The notes under the pieces: generated by a model
Told to the model about the DNA's origin: nothing
What the model saw: only the letters and a program-made list of their open reading frames with translations
Database searches by the model: none
Program-made: the position numbers and the translations under genes
In this document: positions 32,940 to 44,524 of the stretch, in pieces
Layout of the letters: every line of letters starts with the position of its first letter
Numbering within the stretch: position 1 is the first letter of the stretch
NCBI GenBank assembly: GCA_903939765.1
Contig: CAJAIK010000115.1
Coordinates: 137,977 to 201,976, forward strand
From: an uncultured Chlorobiaceae bacterium
GTDB taxonomy: Bacteria > Bacteroidota > Chlorobiia > Chlorobiales > Chlorobiaceae
DNA: 64,000 nucleotides
Reading direction: 5' to 3'

Positions 32940-33644
32940 TTACACTCCGGCAATATGCTGGAACAATGATTCAAAAAGCGCTCTTCCATCAAGAGAGCCA
33001 AGACTCTTTTCGCTCGCCCGTTCTGGATGAGGCATCAGACCAAGTACATTGCCCTGGCGGTTGATAATTCCGGCAATATTGTTGATTGAGCCGTTCGGAT
33101 TGGCTTCATCAGTAACCATTCCCTCTGCATCACTGTATTTGAACACAATCTGCTCGTGCTCCTCAAGGCTTTCAATAACTTCGGGCGGGGCAAAGTAGTT
33201 GCCCTGGCCATGCGCAATGGGAACGCTGAGGAGTTGATCCTGCTGGTAGCGATTCGTAAAGATGGTTGAGCAGTTCACCGTCTTGAGGGTCGTTTGGCAA
33301 CAAAGAAACTTTTTATCACGGTTCTTCGAGAGAGCGCCTTCGAGGAGTCCACTTTCGAGCAGCACCTGAAATCCATTGCAGATGCCAAGCACAGGAAAAC
33401 CTTTGCGGGCAAACTCGATAACTTCCTGCATGATAGGAGAAAAACGGGCAATGGAGCCAGCCCTGAGGTAATCGCCATAGGAAAAGCCGCCAGGCAGAAT
33501 GATTGCCTTTGCTCCCTGGATATCATGGTCATTATGCCAGAGCATGACCGGTTTAATACCGCTGAACGAACCAACGGCATACTCCGTATCATGATCACAG
33601 TTTGAACCCGGAAAGACAACGACCCCTACAGTTACATCAGCCAT
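32940..33644 (-). CDS. purQ: Phosphoribosylformylglycinamidine synthase subunit PurQ
   Basis: [40 protein letters not shown]. Confidence 0.95.
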   Translation of the reverse strand: MADVTVGVVVFPGSNCDHDTEYAVGSFSGIKPVMLWHNDHDIQGAKAIILPGGFSYGDYLRAGSIARFSPIMQEVIEFARKGFPVLGICNGFQVLLESGLLEGALSKNRDKKFLCCQTTLKTVNCSTIFTNRYQQDQLLSVPIAHGQGNYFAPPEVIESLEEHEQIVFKYSDAEGMVTDEANPNGSINNIAGIINRQGNVLGLMPHPERASEKSLGSLDGRALFESLFQHIAGV

Positions 33645-33657
33645 AATTGAATACTAT

Positions 33658-33912
33658 TTAATTGACTTGTTCCAGCTCAAAGGAGTAATTCTCCATGACC
33701 GGATTCGATAAGAGTTTCTGACAGATCTCGTTGCAGATGCGTTCAGCCTCCTGCAACTTCTCTTCGTTAATGATCACCTCGATATATTTGCCGATTCTGG
33801 CTGATTCTACGGTATGGTAACCGAGGTTTTTCAAGGCGTGCTCGACCGCCTTGCCTTGAACATCAAGAATGGACTGGCGCAGGGTCACCTTTATTTTTGC
33901 AGTATAGGGCAT
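33658..33912 (-). CDS. purS: Phosphoribosylformylglycinamidine synthase subunit PurS
   Basis: MPYTAKIKVTLRQSILDVQGKAVEHALKNLGYHTVESARIGKYIEV; start at 33912. Confidence 0.93.
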   Translation of the reverse strand: MPYTAKIKVTLRQSILDVQGKAVEHALKNLGYHTVESARIGKYIEVIINEEKLQEAERICNEICQKLLSNPVMENYSFELEQVN

Positions 33913-33940
33913 TATCATGCGTATGGTTGAATGAAAAAAA

Positions 33941-34744
33941 TCAGGTCTGCCACTGGCGACGCCACAACAGAGTAAGTGAACGTGCAATACCGAGCAGAAT
34001 ATACAACAACATGGCAAGAAAAAAAGCTTTCGAGTGAAAGAGAAGCACACAGAACATAGCACCGATATAGAGTGCCATTTGCAGAGGCTTACGCCGGAAA
34101 GAGTCAACGGTAGGCTTGGGCAAAGCATCATAATTAACCTTGCTGACCATGAGCAGGGCAAGTACCGTGGAGAGCCCGGCCAGAAACATCTGCATGGATA
34201 AAAAAGGAAAGATTGGATCAGCACTCATCCAGAGCACAAACCCGGCAACCGTCAACGCCTGTGCCGGTGTAGGAAGACCCGAAAACGACTCCTTGTCGTA
34301 GCCAATCATACTGATATTGAATCGGGCGAGCCTGAGGCCACTGCCGATCATAAGCAGAGAGCTGACACAGATACCGGTAATGCCCGGCAGCCCTTCAAGA
34401 CCAAACTTGTAGACCAGATATGCCGGAGCGGCTCCGAAAGAGACAAGATCAGAGAGGGAGTCAAGCTCAACACCAAAGTCAGAGGTCCCGTTGGTGATTC
34501 TGGCCACAAAACCGTCAATGGTGTCAAAAAATGACGCAAGAATGATAAACCAGCACGCGGCAACAAAACTCCCCTCTCCTGACATCACAATGGCAATATA
34601 GCCGCACACCATGTTCATGACGGTAAAAACCGAAGGGACAAACGAGCGCGATACAGAGGGAAAAAATGGTGAACGCTCTTTTGAACTGTTTTTCAGAAAA
34701 GGGGGGTAGCGCTTCTGAGCCCTTTGTTTGCCACTATCACTCAT
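33941..34744 (-). CDS. pssA: CDP-diacylglycerol--serine O-phosphatidyltransferase
   Basis: FFDTIDGFVARITNGTSDFGVELDSLSDLVSFGAAPA, CDP-alcohol transferase motif. Confidence 0.93.
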   Translation of the reverse strand: MSDSGKQRAQKRYPPFLKNSSKERSPFFPSVSRSFVPSVFTVMNMVCGYIAIVMSGEGSFVAACWFIILASFFDTIDGFVARITNGTSDFGVELDSLSDLVSFGAAPAYLVYKFGLEGLPGITGICVSSLLMIGSGLRLARFNISMIGYDKESFSGLPTPAQALTVAGFVLWMSADPIFPFLSMQMFLAGLSTVLALLMVSKVNYDALPKPTVDSFRRKPLQMALYIGAMFCVLLFHSKAFFLAMLLYILLGIARSLTLLWRRQWQT

Positions 34745-35001
34745 ATACAGGAAAATCCATCATCGGGGAAAAAATTTCATAAGAGGCAAAAAACGCCTCG
34801 ACGGAGAGTGAGTTTTCGAGCCACTCTTCATACCGAATATCAAGGTAATGAATTTTATACTCTTTTTGGAATTCTGCATACCTCGGGCCCGGGAGGAGCC
34901 GCTGAATTTTGGTATTATTGCCGGGAATGGTTCTTGTTACTACAATTGTTACATTCTGGATTTTTTATTGGGGGTGGATATCGGAAATATGGGGGGAATG
35001 T

Positions 35002-35020
35002 GGGCGGGACTACCCCGCCC
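35002..35020. terminator. Strong GC hairpin just downstream of panB stop
   Basis: GGGCGGG ACTAC CCCGCCC. Confidence 0.45.
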
Positions 35021-35026
35021 CTGCGG

Positions 35027-35860
35027 TTAATAACTTTCGTCGGTGGATGGGAAACTGGTTTGGCGGACATCCTCGACGTACTGGCGTACGGCTCCCTCAA
35101 TAACGGTATTCAAATCGGCATACTGACGCACAAAACGGGGATGAAACTCCCGGTTGAGGCCAAGAATGTCGTTGATGACGAGCACCTGGCCGTCACAGGC
35201 AACTCCGGCGCCAATACCGATGGTGGGAATCGTCAGTGAGCGGGTTGCTTCGGCGGCAAGCGCTGAAGGTATTTTTTCGAGTACGATGGCAAATGCACCC
35301 GACTCCTCAAGGATTCTTGCATCTTCAAGCAGTTGTTCGGCCTCTCTCTCCTCCTGTGCCCTCACCCGGTAACTCCCGTACTTGTAAATCGACTGCGGCA
35401 TCAGACCGAGATGGCCCATGACGGGAATCCCGACGTCGGTTATCCGCTTGACGGTATCGGCAATGATCATGCCTCCCTCCAGCTTGAGCGCATCACATCC
35501 ATGCTCCTTCATGATCTTTCCTGCATTGCGCAAAGCCTCATCACCTGAAATCTGATAGCTCATGAACGGCATATCAACGACCACCATTGCCCGGCCGCTT
35601 TCGTCGTGCACACCTTTTACAACGGCCTTGGCATGATAAATCATCTCTTCTATCGTGATCGGCAAGGTTGTACTGTGACCGGAAAAGACGTTGCTTGCTG
35701 AGTCGCCAACAAGAATGACATCAAGACCTGCCCGGTCAAGAATTCTCGCCATGGTATAATCATAGGCGGTCAGCATCGAGATCTTCTCGCCGTTCTGCTT
35801 CATATCGAGCAATCTTCGTGTGGTAACATGACCCGATTTCTGCTGGGAACTTCTGTTCAT
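35027..35860 (-). CDS. panB: 3-methyl-2-oxobutanoate hydroxymethyltransferase
   Basis: [57 protein letters not shown]. Confidence 0.95.
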   Translation of the reverse strand: MNRSSQQKSGHVTTRRLLDMKQNGEKISMLTAYDYTMARILDRAGLDVILVGDSASNVFSGHSTTLPITIEEMIYHAKAVVKGVHDESGRAMVVVDMPFMSYQISGDEALRNAGKIMKEHGCDALKLEGGMIIADTVKRITDVGIPVMGHLGLMPQSIYKYGSYRVRAQEEREAEQLLEDARILEESGAFAIVLEKIPSALAAEATRSLTIPTIGIGAGVACDGQVLVINDILGLNREFHPRFVRQYADLNTVIEGAVRQYVEDVRQTSFPSTDESY

Positions 35861-35872
35861 AATGGCTGTTAC

Positions 35873-36685
35873 TTAATGGATTGAGTGTTCGTGATGTTCC
35901 AGAATATCCTGCATATTGCAAATATAAAGTTCCTCGGTTTCGACGCCATGCAGTTTTTTTACGGCAGAGTGCATCAGCATACTCAGTTGAGCATAGTCGG
36001 GAATGTAGCCGAGAATCTCCTGAAGAGAGGTGGTTTTTCGCTCCATCTCACTCGTTATCTCCTCGAAAGCATCTCCTTCGGAATGGGTCATAAGGGAGCA
36101 AAGCTCTTTGTGCCGCGACGACAGAGGAAGCGACCCATGCTGCAAAAGAACGTTACGGCTCTTTCGCTGTGCTGATCCAACGAGTTTCCGCCCTTCAACC
36201 TGAAGCTCATAACGGGCTGATGCGGTAAAGCAACTGACCGCTCTGGACGCTGCCCCCTGATGCTGCGGAAGAGTTGAACGGCAAAAGAGCGCATGAATGC
36301 CAAGGCTTTCAAGAGCAAGCTGGATAACTTCATGCACCATGCGGTACAGCTCGGAATTCTGTACCAGTGACTCTGCAAAAAAACTGTAGGTGAATTCCTC
36401 TGCATGAAATACTGCCCTGCCGCCAGTAGGCCTTCGGACAACATCAATACCCTCCGAGCGGCATTTAAGCAGGTCAATACCCGAAACATCCTGATTATAC
36501 CCTACCGTAACGGCATAAGGCTGCCAGCCATAAAATCGCCAGAGACAACAGTCACGGCCATACCGCTGCTGAAACCGTCCATCCAGAAAGGCGGCCATCA
36601 ACTGCCGGTCAATAGCCATATTCTCCTCACCGCTATTAAACCCTGAGTCAAGACAATAAACCTTATGAAAAAAAGTATTCACCAT
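35873..36685 (-). CDS. Lipoate--protein ligase A family protein (start uncertain; ORF opens at 36724)
   Basis: [52 protein letters not shown]. Confidence 0.85.
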   Translation of the reverse strand: MVNTFFHKVYCLDSGFNSGEENMAIDRQLMAAFLDGRFQQRYGRDCCLWRFYGWQPYAVTVGYNQDVSGIDLLKCRSEGIDVVRRPTGGRAVFHAEEFTYSFFAESLVQNSELYRMVHEVIQLALESLGIHALFCRSTLPQHQGAASRAVSCFTASARYELQVEGRKLVGSAQRKSRNVLLQHGSLPLSSRHKELCSLMTHSEGDAFEEITSEMERKTTSLQEILGYIPDYAQLSMLMHSAVKKLHGVETEELYICNMQDILEHHEHSIH

Positions 36686-36848
36686 TATAACCTCTCCCGG
36701 GTACACTACAAGCCGCCGCAACACAAGTGCAATTGCAAATTCGGAGCAAGATAATAATTATTTTTACCCAGTACATTGTTTGTCTCCTGTGAGACGGGTA
36801 TTTTGCGGAAAAGTGCCATTAGCCTTACCAATCGTCATTACCATACTC

Positions 36849-37931
36849 ATGCCACGTATAACTGTTGCTCTCATTTTTGGAGGCAGGTCAAGCGAACACG
36901 AAATATCGATCATTTCGGCAAAATCAATAGCAGCAAATATCAGCTCCGAACGCTACAAGGTTATTCCCTTCTATATCACGCATGAGGGGCATTGGCTCTG
37001 TGACGGAATTGCACAGGATATTCTGAACCTTGACCTCTCAGCTCTCCTGAGAAACTCTTCACTCGAAGCAACGGCCTCAACCCTCCGGGAGATGGTAAAA
37101 GAGGGCGCCCAGAAGCCTTTTGACTTTGATTTCAAGAGTGTGGGCATTGAGGTCGCATTCCTCACGCTTCATGGAACTTATGGTGAGGATGGCCGCATCC
37201 AGGGTTTTCTGGATACCTGCGGCATCCCTTATACCGGGTGCGGCGTTCTGGCCTCGGCACTGACGATGGACAAGGCGCTCACCAAACTTTGCGTTGCCGA
37301 TGCGGGTCTTGCTGTCGCACCATCCATAACACTCTTCAGCGCCGATTACCATGCCGACCCTGAGAGCATGCACTCCTTGATTGAGCAGCAGTTTGCATAT
37401 CCATTTTTTGTCAAACCGGCAAATCTCGGATCTTCAATTGGTATCTCAAAAGTGCATCAGCGTGCCGAACTCCCTTCAGCCCTCGAAAGCGCCTGCTCGC
37501 TCGACGCAAAGGTGCTGATTGAAAAAGCAATCAGTGGCAGGGAGATTGAGGTCGCTGTGCTTGGTAATGAGCAACCGGAAGTTTCAGTCTGCGGCGAAAT
37601 CGAACCTGGCAGCGATTTTTATGACTATGAAGACAAATACATTCACAACAGCGCCAAACTCTTTATTCCGGCACGCATTCCCGGCAACATGCAGGAAGAG
37701 GTGCGCAGTGCTGCGCTCAAGGCATACAAGGCACTCGGATGCCGGGGTATGTCGAGAATAGATTTTTTTGTTGACGAAAACACAGGAAGCATTATCCTGA
37801 ACGAGGTCAATACCATTCCCGGCTTTACCGACATCAGCATGTATCCGCGTCTCATGAATGCAAGCGGCATACCTTTTCCGGAACTTGCTGAACGCCTGCT
37901 GCAGTTCGCACTGCAAACCGTACGACCATGA
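36849..37931 (+). CDS. ddl: D-alanine--D-alanine ligase
   Basis: [56 protein letters not shown]. Confidence 0.95.
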   Translation: MPRITVALIFGGRSSEHEISIISAKSIAANISSERYKVIPFYITHEGHWLCDGIAQDILNLDLSALLRNSSLEATASTLREMVKEGAQKPFDFDFKSVGIEVAFLTLHGTYGEDGRIQGFLDTCGIPYTGCGVLASALTMDKALTKLCVADAGLAVAPSITLFSADYHADPESMHSLIEQQFAYPFFVKPANLGSSIGISKVHQRAELPSALESACSLDAKVLIEKAISGREIEVAVLGNEQPEVSVCGEIEPGSDFYDYEDKYIHNSAKLFIPARIPGNMQEEVRSAALKAYKALGCRGMSRIDFFVDENTGSIILNEVNTIPGFTDISMYPRLMNASGIPFPELAERLLQFALQTVRP

Positions 37932-38503
37932 TCAGTGAACCATACCTTTTTTTTGCAGAAGTTTCGCTTGACCTGTCAAGAGGAAGATTTCAGTCCGGCA
38001 TTGACAAACTCGATCCATGCTCCGAGCAGTTTGCGGACTCCTATCTTTTTCACCTGCTCTATGCAAAAGCTCTCAAAGGGCTCCGGCAGAACACTCTTGC
38101 CGGAGAATATTTTCGAAAATGCTGCGCCATAGCTCCCGCAAATCAGGTCGCATGGCAAGAGCTTATTGTGCTTCAAGCTTCGACAGACATCGAGGAGGTG
38201 ATCAATCCCTCTCCTGTATTCGACCCCGTCACCGATGAACTTGAACAACTGACTGCGGCACTTATGAAATTTGAACCGACAAAAACAACAGAAAACGCTG
38301 ATCCAACTTCAATTCTTGAGCAAAAAATGCCTTTTTCGGATGATATAATAATCGCGGTACCCACTGAAAGCCTTGCCAACCTCTTCACGGCGCAGGGTGC
38401 CTACAAAAAAGCGATACAAATTTACACCCATCTTATTCAGTTGAAACCGCAAAACGCTGAACTTTACCAGCAGGAAATCGATTCGCTTCTTGAACAGCTC
38501 TAA
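37928..38503 (+). CDS. TPR-like protein
   Basis: [54 protein letters not shown]. Confidence 0.7.
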   Translation: MISEPYLFFAEVSLDLSRGRFQSGIDKLDPCSEQFADSYLFHLLYAKALKGLRQNTLAGEYFRKCCAIAPANQVAWQELIVLQASTDIEEVINPSPVFDPVTDELEQLTAALMKFEPTKTTENADPTSILEQKMPFSDDIIIAVPTESLANLFTAQGAYKKAIQIYTHLIQLKPQNAELYQQEIDSLLEQL

Positions 38504-38556
38504 GAACAAAACTGAAAACGGAAACCGTAAATGAAACGATTTCACCGAAATATCTA

Positions 38557-40020
38557 TTGTTAACTGGAGTATATTGGAATGCAGGTGATCACAAGAGTAA
38601 CTTTAAACGGTTAAAATATTGTATTTTGACTTCCAGAATTTTTTCAGGCTTCTGCATCGTTGTGCTTTTTCTTGCTTCACCCTCAATGGCCCGGAGCAGT
38701 GAACAAGCGGAAAGAAGGCTCACTCTTGCCAACTGTATCGAGGTGGCGCTCAGTAATGCAACTTCAGCAAAAAAGGCCGACTCAAACCTGAAGCTCCAAG
38801 GTGCTGATGTTTTGAGAAGTTACGGCAGCTTTCTTCCCCGACTCTCCGTATCGGCTGGCTATTCGCCCTATACGCTCAGACGCGCCTATGCTCCGGGGAG
38901 CCCCGTAGCCGAAGTGCAAAAAACAACAATCAAATCGGCTGACCTTACCCTTTCAACCTCGCTTAATCTTTTTAACGGATTCAGTGACTACGCAGCACTG
39001 CAAGCATCGCTCAAACAGGAACGCGCGGCTGAATTTACCCTTCGGCGAGCGCTCGAAAGTGTTGTTTACGATGTTACCCAAACCTATTATCAGGTGCGCC
39101 TGAACCAGGAACTCCTTGCTATTGCTCGCGAAAACCTCCTTCTTGCCCAGGATCAACTAACCCTGACTGACCGACAATTTCAGATTGGCCTCAAATCCAT
39201 GACCGATCGTTACCAGCAGCAGGCAGATGCTTCTGAAAGCGGCCTTCAGGTCATCAAGGCAGATACCCGCATGCAGCGCAGTATGTTTGAACTGCTTCGC
39301 CGCCTGCAAATTGACCCGCAAACAAAGATCATCCTCATACCCTCTCCGGAAGAGCTGCAAGCGCCTCTTTCATCGAAGCTTGATATCGACAGCCTTGCCG
39401 CCATAGCTCTTGAGAGGCGAAACGACCTGAAAAGCAAGCTTTTTGAAACCTATGCGGCCAAATGGCAGACAAGAGAGTCGCGGGCGCCATGGTATCCAAG
39501 AGTTGACCTTGGTTTTAACGTCAGTACGGGGGGAACCGAGTACTTCCACCCTGAATACGCCTATCCCCCGCTATCTGAGCAATTGAGTAATACGGTTGGA
39601 TACTCGGTGGCCCTGAACCTCAGTTGGGCTATCTTTGACGGGTTTCAGACCCGCTACAATGTTGAATCCGCCAAAGTCAACCAGTTGAACCAGCAACTCG
39701 ATTATGCAGATCTGAAAAGAAATATCGCCATCGATCTTCAGCAGGCGGCGGGAGAGTATACATCCGCATTCATGCAGATCGAAACGGCCAACGTAAGTTT
39801 TACAGCAGCGAACTCGGCATATGAAGGCATCAAAAGAAAATACGAACTCGGCGCTGCGGGATTTGTGGAACTCAGCACAGCACGAGCCACCCTTTTCAAT
39901 GCCCGATCCAATCAAGCCCAGGCCATCTATAATCTTGCGATGCAAAAAAGTATTCTTGATTTCACAACAGGCACCGTCATCATACCACAGCAACCAGAAT
40001 CCGGTATACCACAGAGATGA
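38557..40020 (+). CDS. TolC-family outer membrane efflux protein
   Basis: LTLANCIEVALSNATSAKKADSNLKLQGADVLRSYGSFLPRLS; AYEGIKRKYELGAAGFVELSTAR. Confidence 0.88.
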   Translation: MLTGVYWNAGDHKSNFKRLKYCILTSRIFSGFCIVVLFLASPSMARSSEQAERRLTLANCIEVALSNATSAKKADSNLKLQGADVLRSYGSFLPRLSVSAGYSPYTLRRAYAPGSPVAEVQKTTIKSADLTLSTSLNLFNGFSDYAALQASLKQERAAEFTLRRALESVVYDVTQTYYQVRLNQELLAIARENLLLAQDQLTLTDRQFQIGLKSMTDRYQQQADASESGLQVIKADTRMQRSMFELLRRLQIDPQTKIILIPSPEELQAPLSSKLDIDSLAAIALERRNDLKSKLFETYAAKWQTRESRAPWYPRVDLGFNVSTGGTEYFHPEYAYPPLSEQLSNTVGYSVALNLSWAIFDGFQTRYNVESAKVNQLNQQLDYADLKRNIAIDLQQAAGEYTSAFMQIETANVSFTAANSAYEGIKRKYELGAAGFVELSTARATLFNARSNQAQAIYNLAMQKSILDFTTGTVIIPQQPESGIPQR

Positions 40021-41270
40021 GTAAACAAAAATCCTTGCTGAATCGAAAAACAATATGGATCTCCCTCGCAGCACTTCTGCTCGCTGGCGGATTGCTCTTT
40101 ACCTTTTTCAAGCTTCGCGAAAAACCCATTGAAGTAACAACCGAACAGGTTTCCGTGAAAGAGGTTGTCCATATCGTCACGGCTACCGGAAAAATTGAAC
40201 CCGCGCTTGTGGTAGCCATGTCACCCGACGTTTCAGGGGAGATTATCGAGTTGCCCATCAGTGATGGACAGAGTGTTCGGAAAGGAGATCTCCTGTTCAA
40301 AATCCAGCCTGACATCTATATCAATCAGGTGGAACAGAGCCTCGCCCAGCTTAACTCCGCCAAATCGCAAAGTCTGGAGACGAGCGCCAGAAAAATCAAG
40401 GCAGAGGATGATTTCCATAAGGCTTCACTGCTCTACAAGGACAAGCTGATCTCCGAATCAGATTATATCACATCGAGAACCAATGCACAAGCAGCACGGG
40501 CAGCTTATCAGGCCTCAATCTATACTATTGCACAGAACAAAAGCCTGCTTGACCAGAACCAGGATCGTCTGAAAAAGAGTGTGGTCCGTGCACCGATTGA
40601 TGGTTCCATCATTGTCCTCAACAGCAAACTTGGCGAACGTGTCGTCGGCACCGGGCAGTTTCCCGGCACCGAGGTACTGCGACTGGCAAACCTTGACAGT
40701 ATGCAGGTCGAAGTAGAGGTCAATGAAAACGATATTGTCAATGTCAAAACGGGCAACCCTGTCTCCATCACGGTCGATGCTTACGGTGATCGCATCTTCA
40801 AGGGAAACGTGCATGAGATATCCAACTCGGCTATTTCCAAGGCCGCAGGAACGCAGGAGGAGGTAACCAATTTTTCGGTCAAGATCCGCATTTTCAATCA
40901 TGACCGTCTGCTGAAACCCGGTATGAGCGCAACGGCGGATATTGAATCACAGCGGATAAAAAATGCTCTTGTCGTCCCCATTCAAAGCGTTACCGTCAGA
41001 TCTGAGCCCGAAAATGCTGTGAGCAAAAAAACTGAGAAATCACCCATAACCATAACATCCACCAGCAAGGAACCCGAAAGCCGGCAGGGAGTTTTTGTCG
41101 TCAAATCAGGACGGGCATCGTTCCGGACAGTTAAAACAGGCACGACCGACAATACCCATATTATCATCACCGCTGGACTCAGAAGAGGAGAAGAGGTTGT
41201 TTCTGGAAGTTACACCGCCATTACCAGCCAGCTCAAAGAGGGCAGCCTGGTTAAACAGCAGCAAAAATAA
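40017..41270 (+). CDS. MacA-like periplasmic adaptor subunit (HlyD family)
   Basis: [46 protein letters not shown]. Confidence 0.9.
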   Translation: MSKQKSLLNRKTIWISLAALLLAGGLLFTFFKLREKPIEVTTEQVSVKEVVHIVTATGKIEPALVVAMSPDVSGEIIELPISDGQSVRKGDLLFKIQPDIYINQVEQSLAQLNSAKSQSLETSARKIKAEDDFHKASLLYKDKLISESDYITSRTNAQAARAAYQASIYTIAQNKSLLDQNQDRLKKSVVRAPIDGSIIVLNSKLGERVVGTGQFPGTEVLRLANLDSMQVEVEVNENDIVNVKTGNPVSITVDAYGDRIFKGNVHEISNSAISKAAGTQEEVTNFSVKIRIFNHDRLLKPGMSATADIESQRIKNALVVPIQSVTVRSEPENAVSKKTEKSPITITSTSKEPESRQGVFVVKSGRASFRTVKTGTTDNTHIIITAGLRRGEEVVSGSYTAITSQLKEGSLVKQQQK

Positions 41271-41277
41271 CCCGAAA

Positions 41278-41967
41278 ATGGAGAATCAGGCTGTCATAAC
41301 CATGAAATCGCTCTGCAAATTCTACGAGATGGGCGATCAGGTTGTCCATGCACTTGACTCAATCAATCTTGATTTCCAGCGCAACGATTATACGGCCATC
41401 ATGGGGCCGTCAGGGAGCGGAAAATCAACACTCATGAACATTATCGGATGTCTTGATACCCCCACTTCGGGCAGTTATGAACTCAACCATCAGAGTGTTG
41501 CAGAAATGGATGACGACGAACTGGCCCGTATCAGAAACCGCGAAATCGGTTTTGTGTTTCAAACCTTTAACCTGCTTCCCCGCCTTAATTGCCTGAGCAA
41601 TGTCGAGCTCCCGCTGATCTATGCCGGAGTATCGCCTGAAGAGCGGCAGGAACGTGCTCGTGAAGCGCTCGTCAAAGTGGGTCTCGGCGACAGGATGACC
41701 CATAAACCTGCTGAACTTTCCGGAGGTCAGATTCAGCGGGTAGCCATAGCAAGGGCACTGATCAACAAGCCCTCCATCATTCTCGCCGATGAACCAACAG
41801 GAAACCTCGACACCGCCACAAGCCATGACATCATGGATATTTTCGGATCGCTTTCCGAAGCAGGTAACACCATTATCCTGATCACCCATGAAGAAGATAT
41901 TGCCCGATATACCCGTCGTGTCATTCGTCTCCGGGATGGAAAAATCGAAAGCGACACCAAACAATGA
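41278..41967 (+). CDS. MacB/LolD-type ABC transporter ATP-binding protein
   Basis: [56 protein letters not shown]. Confidence 0.95.
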   Translation: MENQAVITMKSLCKFYEMGDQVVHALDSINLDFQRNDYTAIMGPSGSGKSTLMNIIGCLDTPTSGSYELNHQSVAEMDDDELARIRNREIGFVFQTFNLLPRLNCLSNVELPLIYAGVSPEERQERAREALVKVGLGDRMTHKPAELSGGQIQRVAIARALINKPSIILADEPTGNLDTATSHDIMDIFGSLSEAGNTIILITHEEDIARYTRRVIRLRDGKIESDTKQ

Positions 41968-43232
41968 ACCGGACGACATACCAACAGTTCCGTTATGAAA
42001 CCACTGAGAGCCTGAAAATGGCCCTCTATCAGATACGTGCCAATAAAATACGCTCGTTCCTGACAGCTCTGGGCGTGATTATCGGCATTGTCGCCATTAC
42101 CATGATGGGAACCGCAATCAACGGTATCGATCTGGGATTCGAAAAAAGCCTTGCCATGCTCGGCTACGACGTTATCTATGTCCAGAAATCATCATGGAGC
42201 ACCATGGGGGAATGGTGGAGGTACCGGAACCGTCCGGACCTGAAAACAACCTATGCCGATCAACTCAATCGTATTATTGCCGATACTCCCCGCTCTGAGC
42301 TTCTCATTGCTGTACCTCAGATGTCAACCTACCAGGCATCGGCAAAGTACCGTGAACGAGTTCTTGAACAGGTCTTTTCCCTCGGGACAACCCATGAGTA
42401 CCTGCAGACCGCATCCGGCAATCTTACCGCCGGACGATTCTTTACTGCCGGAGAATCAATCAGCAGGGAGATGGTCGCGGTCATCGGTGACGATATTGCC
42501 ACCGGCCTCTTTCCGGGTGAACCAGCTCTGGGCAAATCAATCCAGCTCAAAAACCGCAAGCTCCGCATTATCGGCATCTTTAAAAAACAGGGGAAGTTTC
42601 TCGGGCTCTTCAGTTTTGACAATCAAATCATCATGCCGCTCGGAGCCTTTGAAAAAGTATATGGAAAAAACATGTTCATAACCATCAGGGTAAAAATCAA
42701 AGCCCAGGAGCGTGTTGCTGAAGCAAAAGAGGAGCTGCTCGGATTGATGAGAAGAATCCGGAGAATTTCGCCTGGAAATGAAGAGGACTTCTCCATCAAT
42801 GAACAGCAAGCATTCAAAAGCCAGCTTGACCCCATCAAAAACGGCATTGCTATCGCTGGCATCTTCATTACCGGCATGTCGCTCTTTGTCGGGGCCATCG
42901 GTATCATGAACATCACCTTTGTCAGCGTGAAAGAGCGTACCAGAGAGATCGGACTGCGCAAGGCCCTTGGCGCCAGACGTCGAACCATTCTGCTGCAATT
43001 TCTCATCGAGTCGATCATGATCTGCCTCATCGGCGGCGTTATTGGTCTCGGAACGGCCCTGACGATCACCTTTGCCATTGAAAAAATTGTGCCCGATTTT
43101 CCGATACAATTCTCTTTGAATCTTGTGCTGGCAAGTCTTGTTGTTTCCGTGGCCACGGGTATTATCTCGGGACTTGCTCCTGCCGTAACGGCCTCAAAGC
43201 TCGACCCGGCAGACTCGCTGCGTTATGAATAG
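41964..43232 (+). CDS. MacB-type ABC transporter permease (FtsX fold), copy 1
   Basis: [55 protein letters not shown]. Confidence 0.92.
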   Translation: MNRTTYQQFRYETTESLKMALYQIRANKIRSFLTALGVIIGIVAITMMGTAINGIDLGFEKSLAMLGYDVIYVQKSSWSTMGEWWRYRNRPDLKTTYADQLNRIIADTPRSELLIAVPQMSTYQASAKYRERVLEQVFSLGTTHEYLQTASGNLTAGRFFTAGESISREMVAVIGDDIATGLFPGEPALGKSIQLKNRKLRIIGIFKKQGKFLGLFSFDNQIIMPLGAFEKVYGKNMFITIRVKIKAQERVAEAKEELLGLMRRIRRISPGNEEDFSINEQQAFKSQLDPIKNGIAIAGIFITGMSLFVGAIGIMNITFVSVKERTREIGLRKALGARRRTILLQFLIESIMICLIGGVIGLGTALTITFAIEKIVPDFPIQFSLNLVLASLVVSVATGIISGLAPAVTASKLDPADSLRYE

Positions 43233-43240
43233 GAGTTCTT

Positions 43241-44476
43241 ATGTTGTTGCGTGAAACCGTCATTCAGGCACTTTCTTCCCTGGCTGTCAACAAGCTCCGC
43301 TCATGGCTGACCATCATGGGCGTCGCTGTCGGCGTATTTTCCATCATTGCCGTCATGACCGCCCTTGATGCCATCGACAAAAGCGTCGAGTCAGGCCTGA
43401 CAAGTCTCGGAGCCAACACCTTCCAGATACAAAAAAATCCAGCGACCGTGTTCGGTGGCGGGCATGGCCGCAATGTACTGGCCAACAGGAAAGACATCAC
43501 CTACAAGCAGGCCCAGCTTTTCAAAAAAAACATGGGATCAAAAGCCAGAACAATCGGCTTCATGATTTCCAGCCAGGCCAATCAGGCAAAATATGCCAAC
43601 CAGGCAACCAATCCTGACGTCATCATGCAGGGCGCTGACGAGAACTTCTCCCTCTCAAACGGCTATACCATAGCAACAGGACGTAATCTTTCAGAGACCG
43701 ACATCCGATCAGCCAGAAACGCCGCCATCCTTGGAGGCGAAGTTGCCGCAAAACTCTTTCCGACTGGCGAAAATCCGCAAAACAAGTTTATCAAGGTAAA
43801 CGGCGAAATCTACACGGTTGCCGGAGTTTTCGAAAAAAAGGGGGCTGCATTCGGTCAAAGTCAGGATAACTTTGTGCTCATTCCCATTACCCGATACCTC
43901 GACCACATCAATGAAAAAAGCAGTTTAAGCATCACCATTGAAGCCCTCTCACGCAAAGAATATCAGCCAACTATCGACCGCGCAATCGGTGCAATGAGAC
44001 TTGCAAGGGGGCTGACCGTCAAGGATGCCAACGATTTTGAAATCAGAACCAATGAATCCCTGATCGACTCGTTCAGGGATATAAAACTCGCCATCGGCAC
44101 CGGCGCATTCATCATCAGCTTTATGGCCCTCCTGACCGCAGGAGTGGGAATCATGAACATCATGCTGGTCAGCGTCACCGAAAGAACCCGGGAGATCGGA
44201 ATCAGAAAATCGATCGGTGCTCCCCGCAGAACCATTCTTCGCCAGTTCCTCTTCGAATCATTTTTTCTTTCCCTTGCTGGTGGAGTGATTGGCGTTCTTG
44301 CAGGCATCACCGCAGGCAACGTTGTTGCGTGGAAATTCAATCTCCCTCCCATATTTCCATGGGTATGGATAACCGTCTCCATGATTGTCTGTTCCGGTAT
44401 CGGTATGGCCTTTGGACTTTTTCCGGCATGGAAGGCTGCAAACCTCAACCCGGTGGAAGCTCTGAGACCAAAGTAG
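43241..44476 (+). CDS. MacB-type ABC transporter permease (FtsX fold), copy 2
   Basis: LAVNKLRSWLTIMGVAVGVFSIIAVMT; GIMNIMLVSVTERTREIGIRKSIGAPRRTI. Confidence 0.92.
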   Translation: MLLRETVIQALSSLAVNKLRSWLTIMGVAVGVFSIIAVMTALDAIDKSVESGLTSLGANTFQIQKNPATVFGGGHGRNVLANRKDITYKQAQLFKKNMGSKARTIGFMISSQANQAKYANQATNPDVIMQGADENFSLSNGYTIATGRNLSETDIRSARNAAILGGEVAAKLFPTGENPQNKFIKVNGEIYTVAGVFEKKGAAFGQSQDNFVLIPITRYLDHINEKSSLSITIEALSRKEYQPTIDRAIGAMRLARGLTVKDANDFEIRTNESLIDSFRDIKLAIGTGAFIISFMALLTAGVGIMNIMLVSVTERTREIGIRKSIGAPRRTILRQFLFESFFLSLAGGVIGVLAGITAGNVVAWKFNLPPIFPWVWITVSMIVCSGIGMAFGLFPAWKAANLNPVEALRPK

Positions 44477-44524
44477 GGTGGATAGTTTGGCAAGTCCTGG
44501 AATAGAGCCTCACGTTGAGCCTGT

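Noticed and set aside
33912-34224. N-terminal extension of the purS ORF (33658..34224)
   Set aside because: Extension overlaps pssA coding sequence; PurS homology begins at MPYTAKIKV (33912).
34848-35239. Overlapping ORFs on the + strand (e.g. 34724..35239, 34909..35103)
   Set aside because: They run antisense into panB and through the G-rich intergenic region; composition not protein-like.
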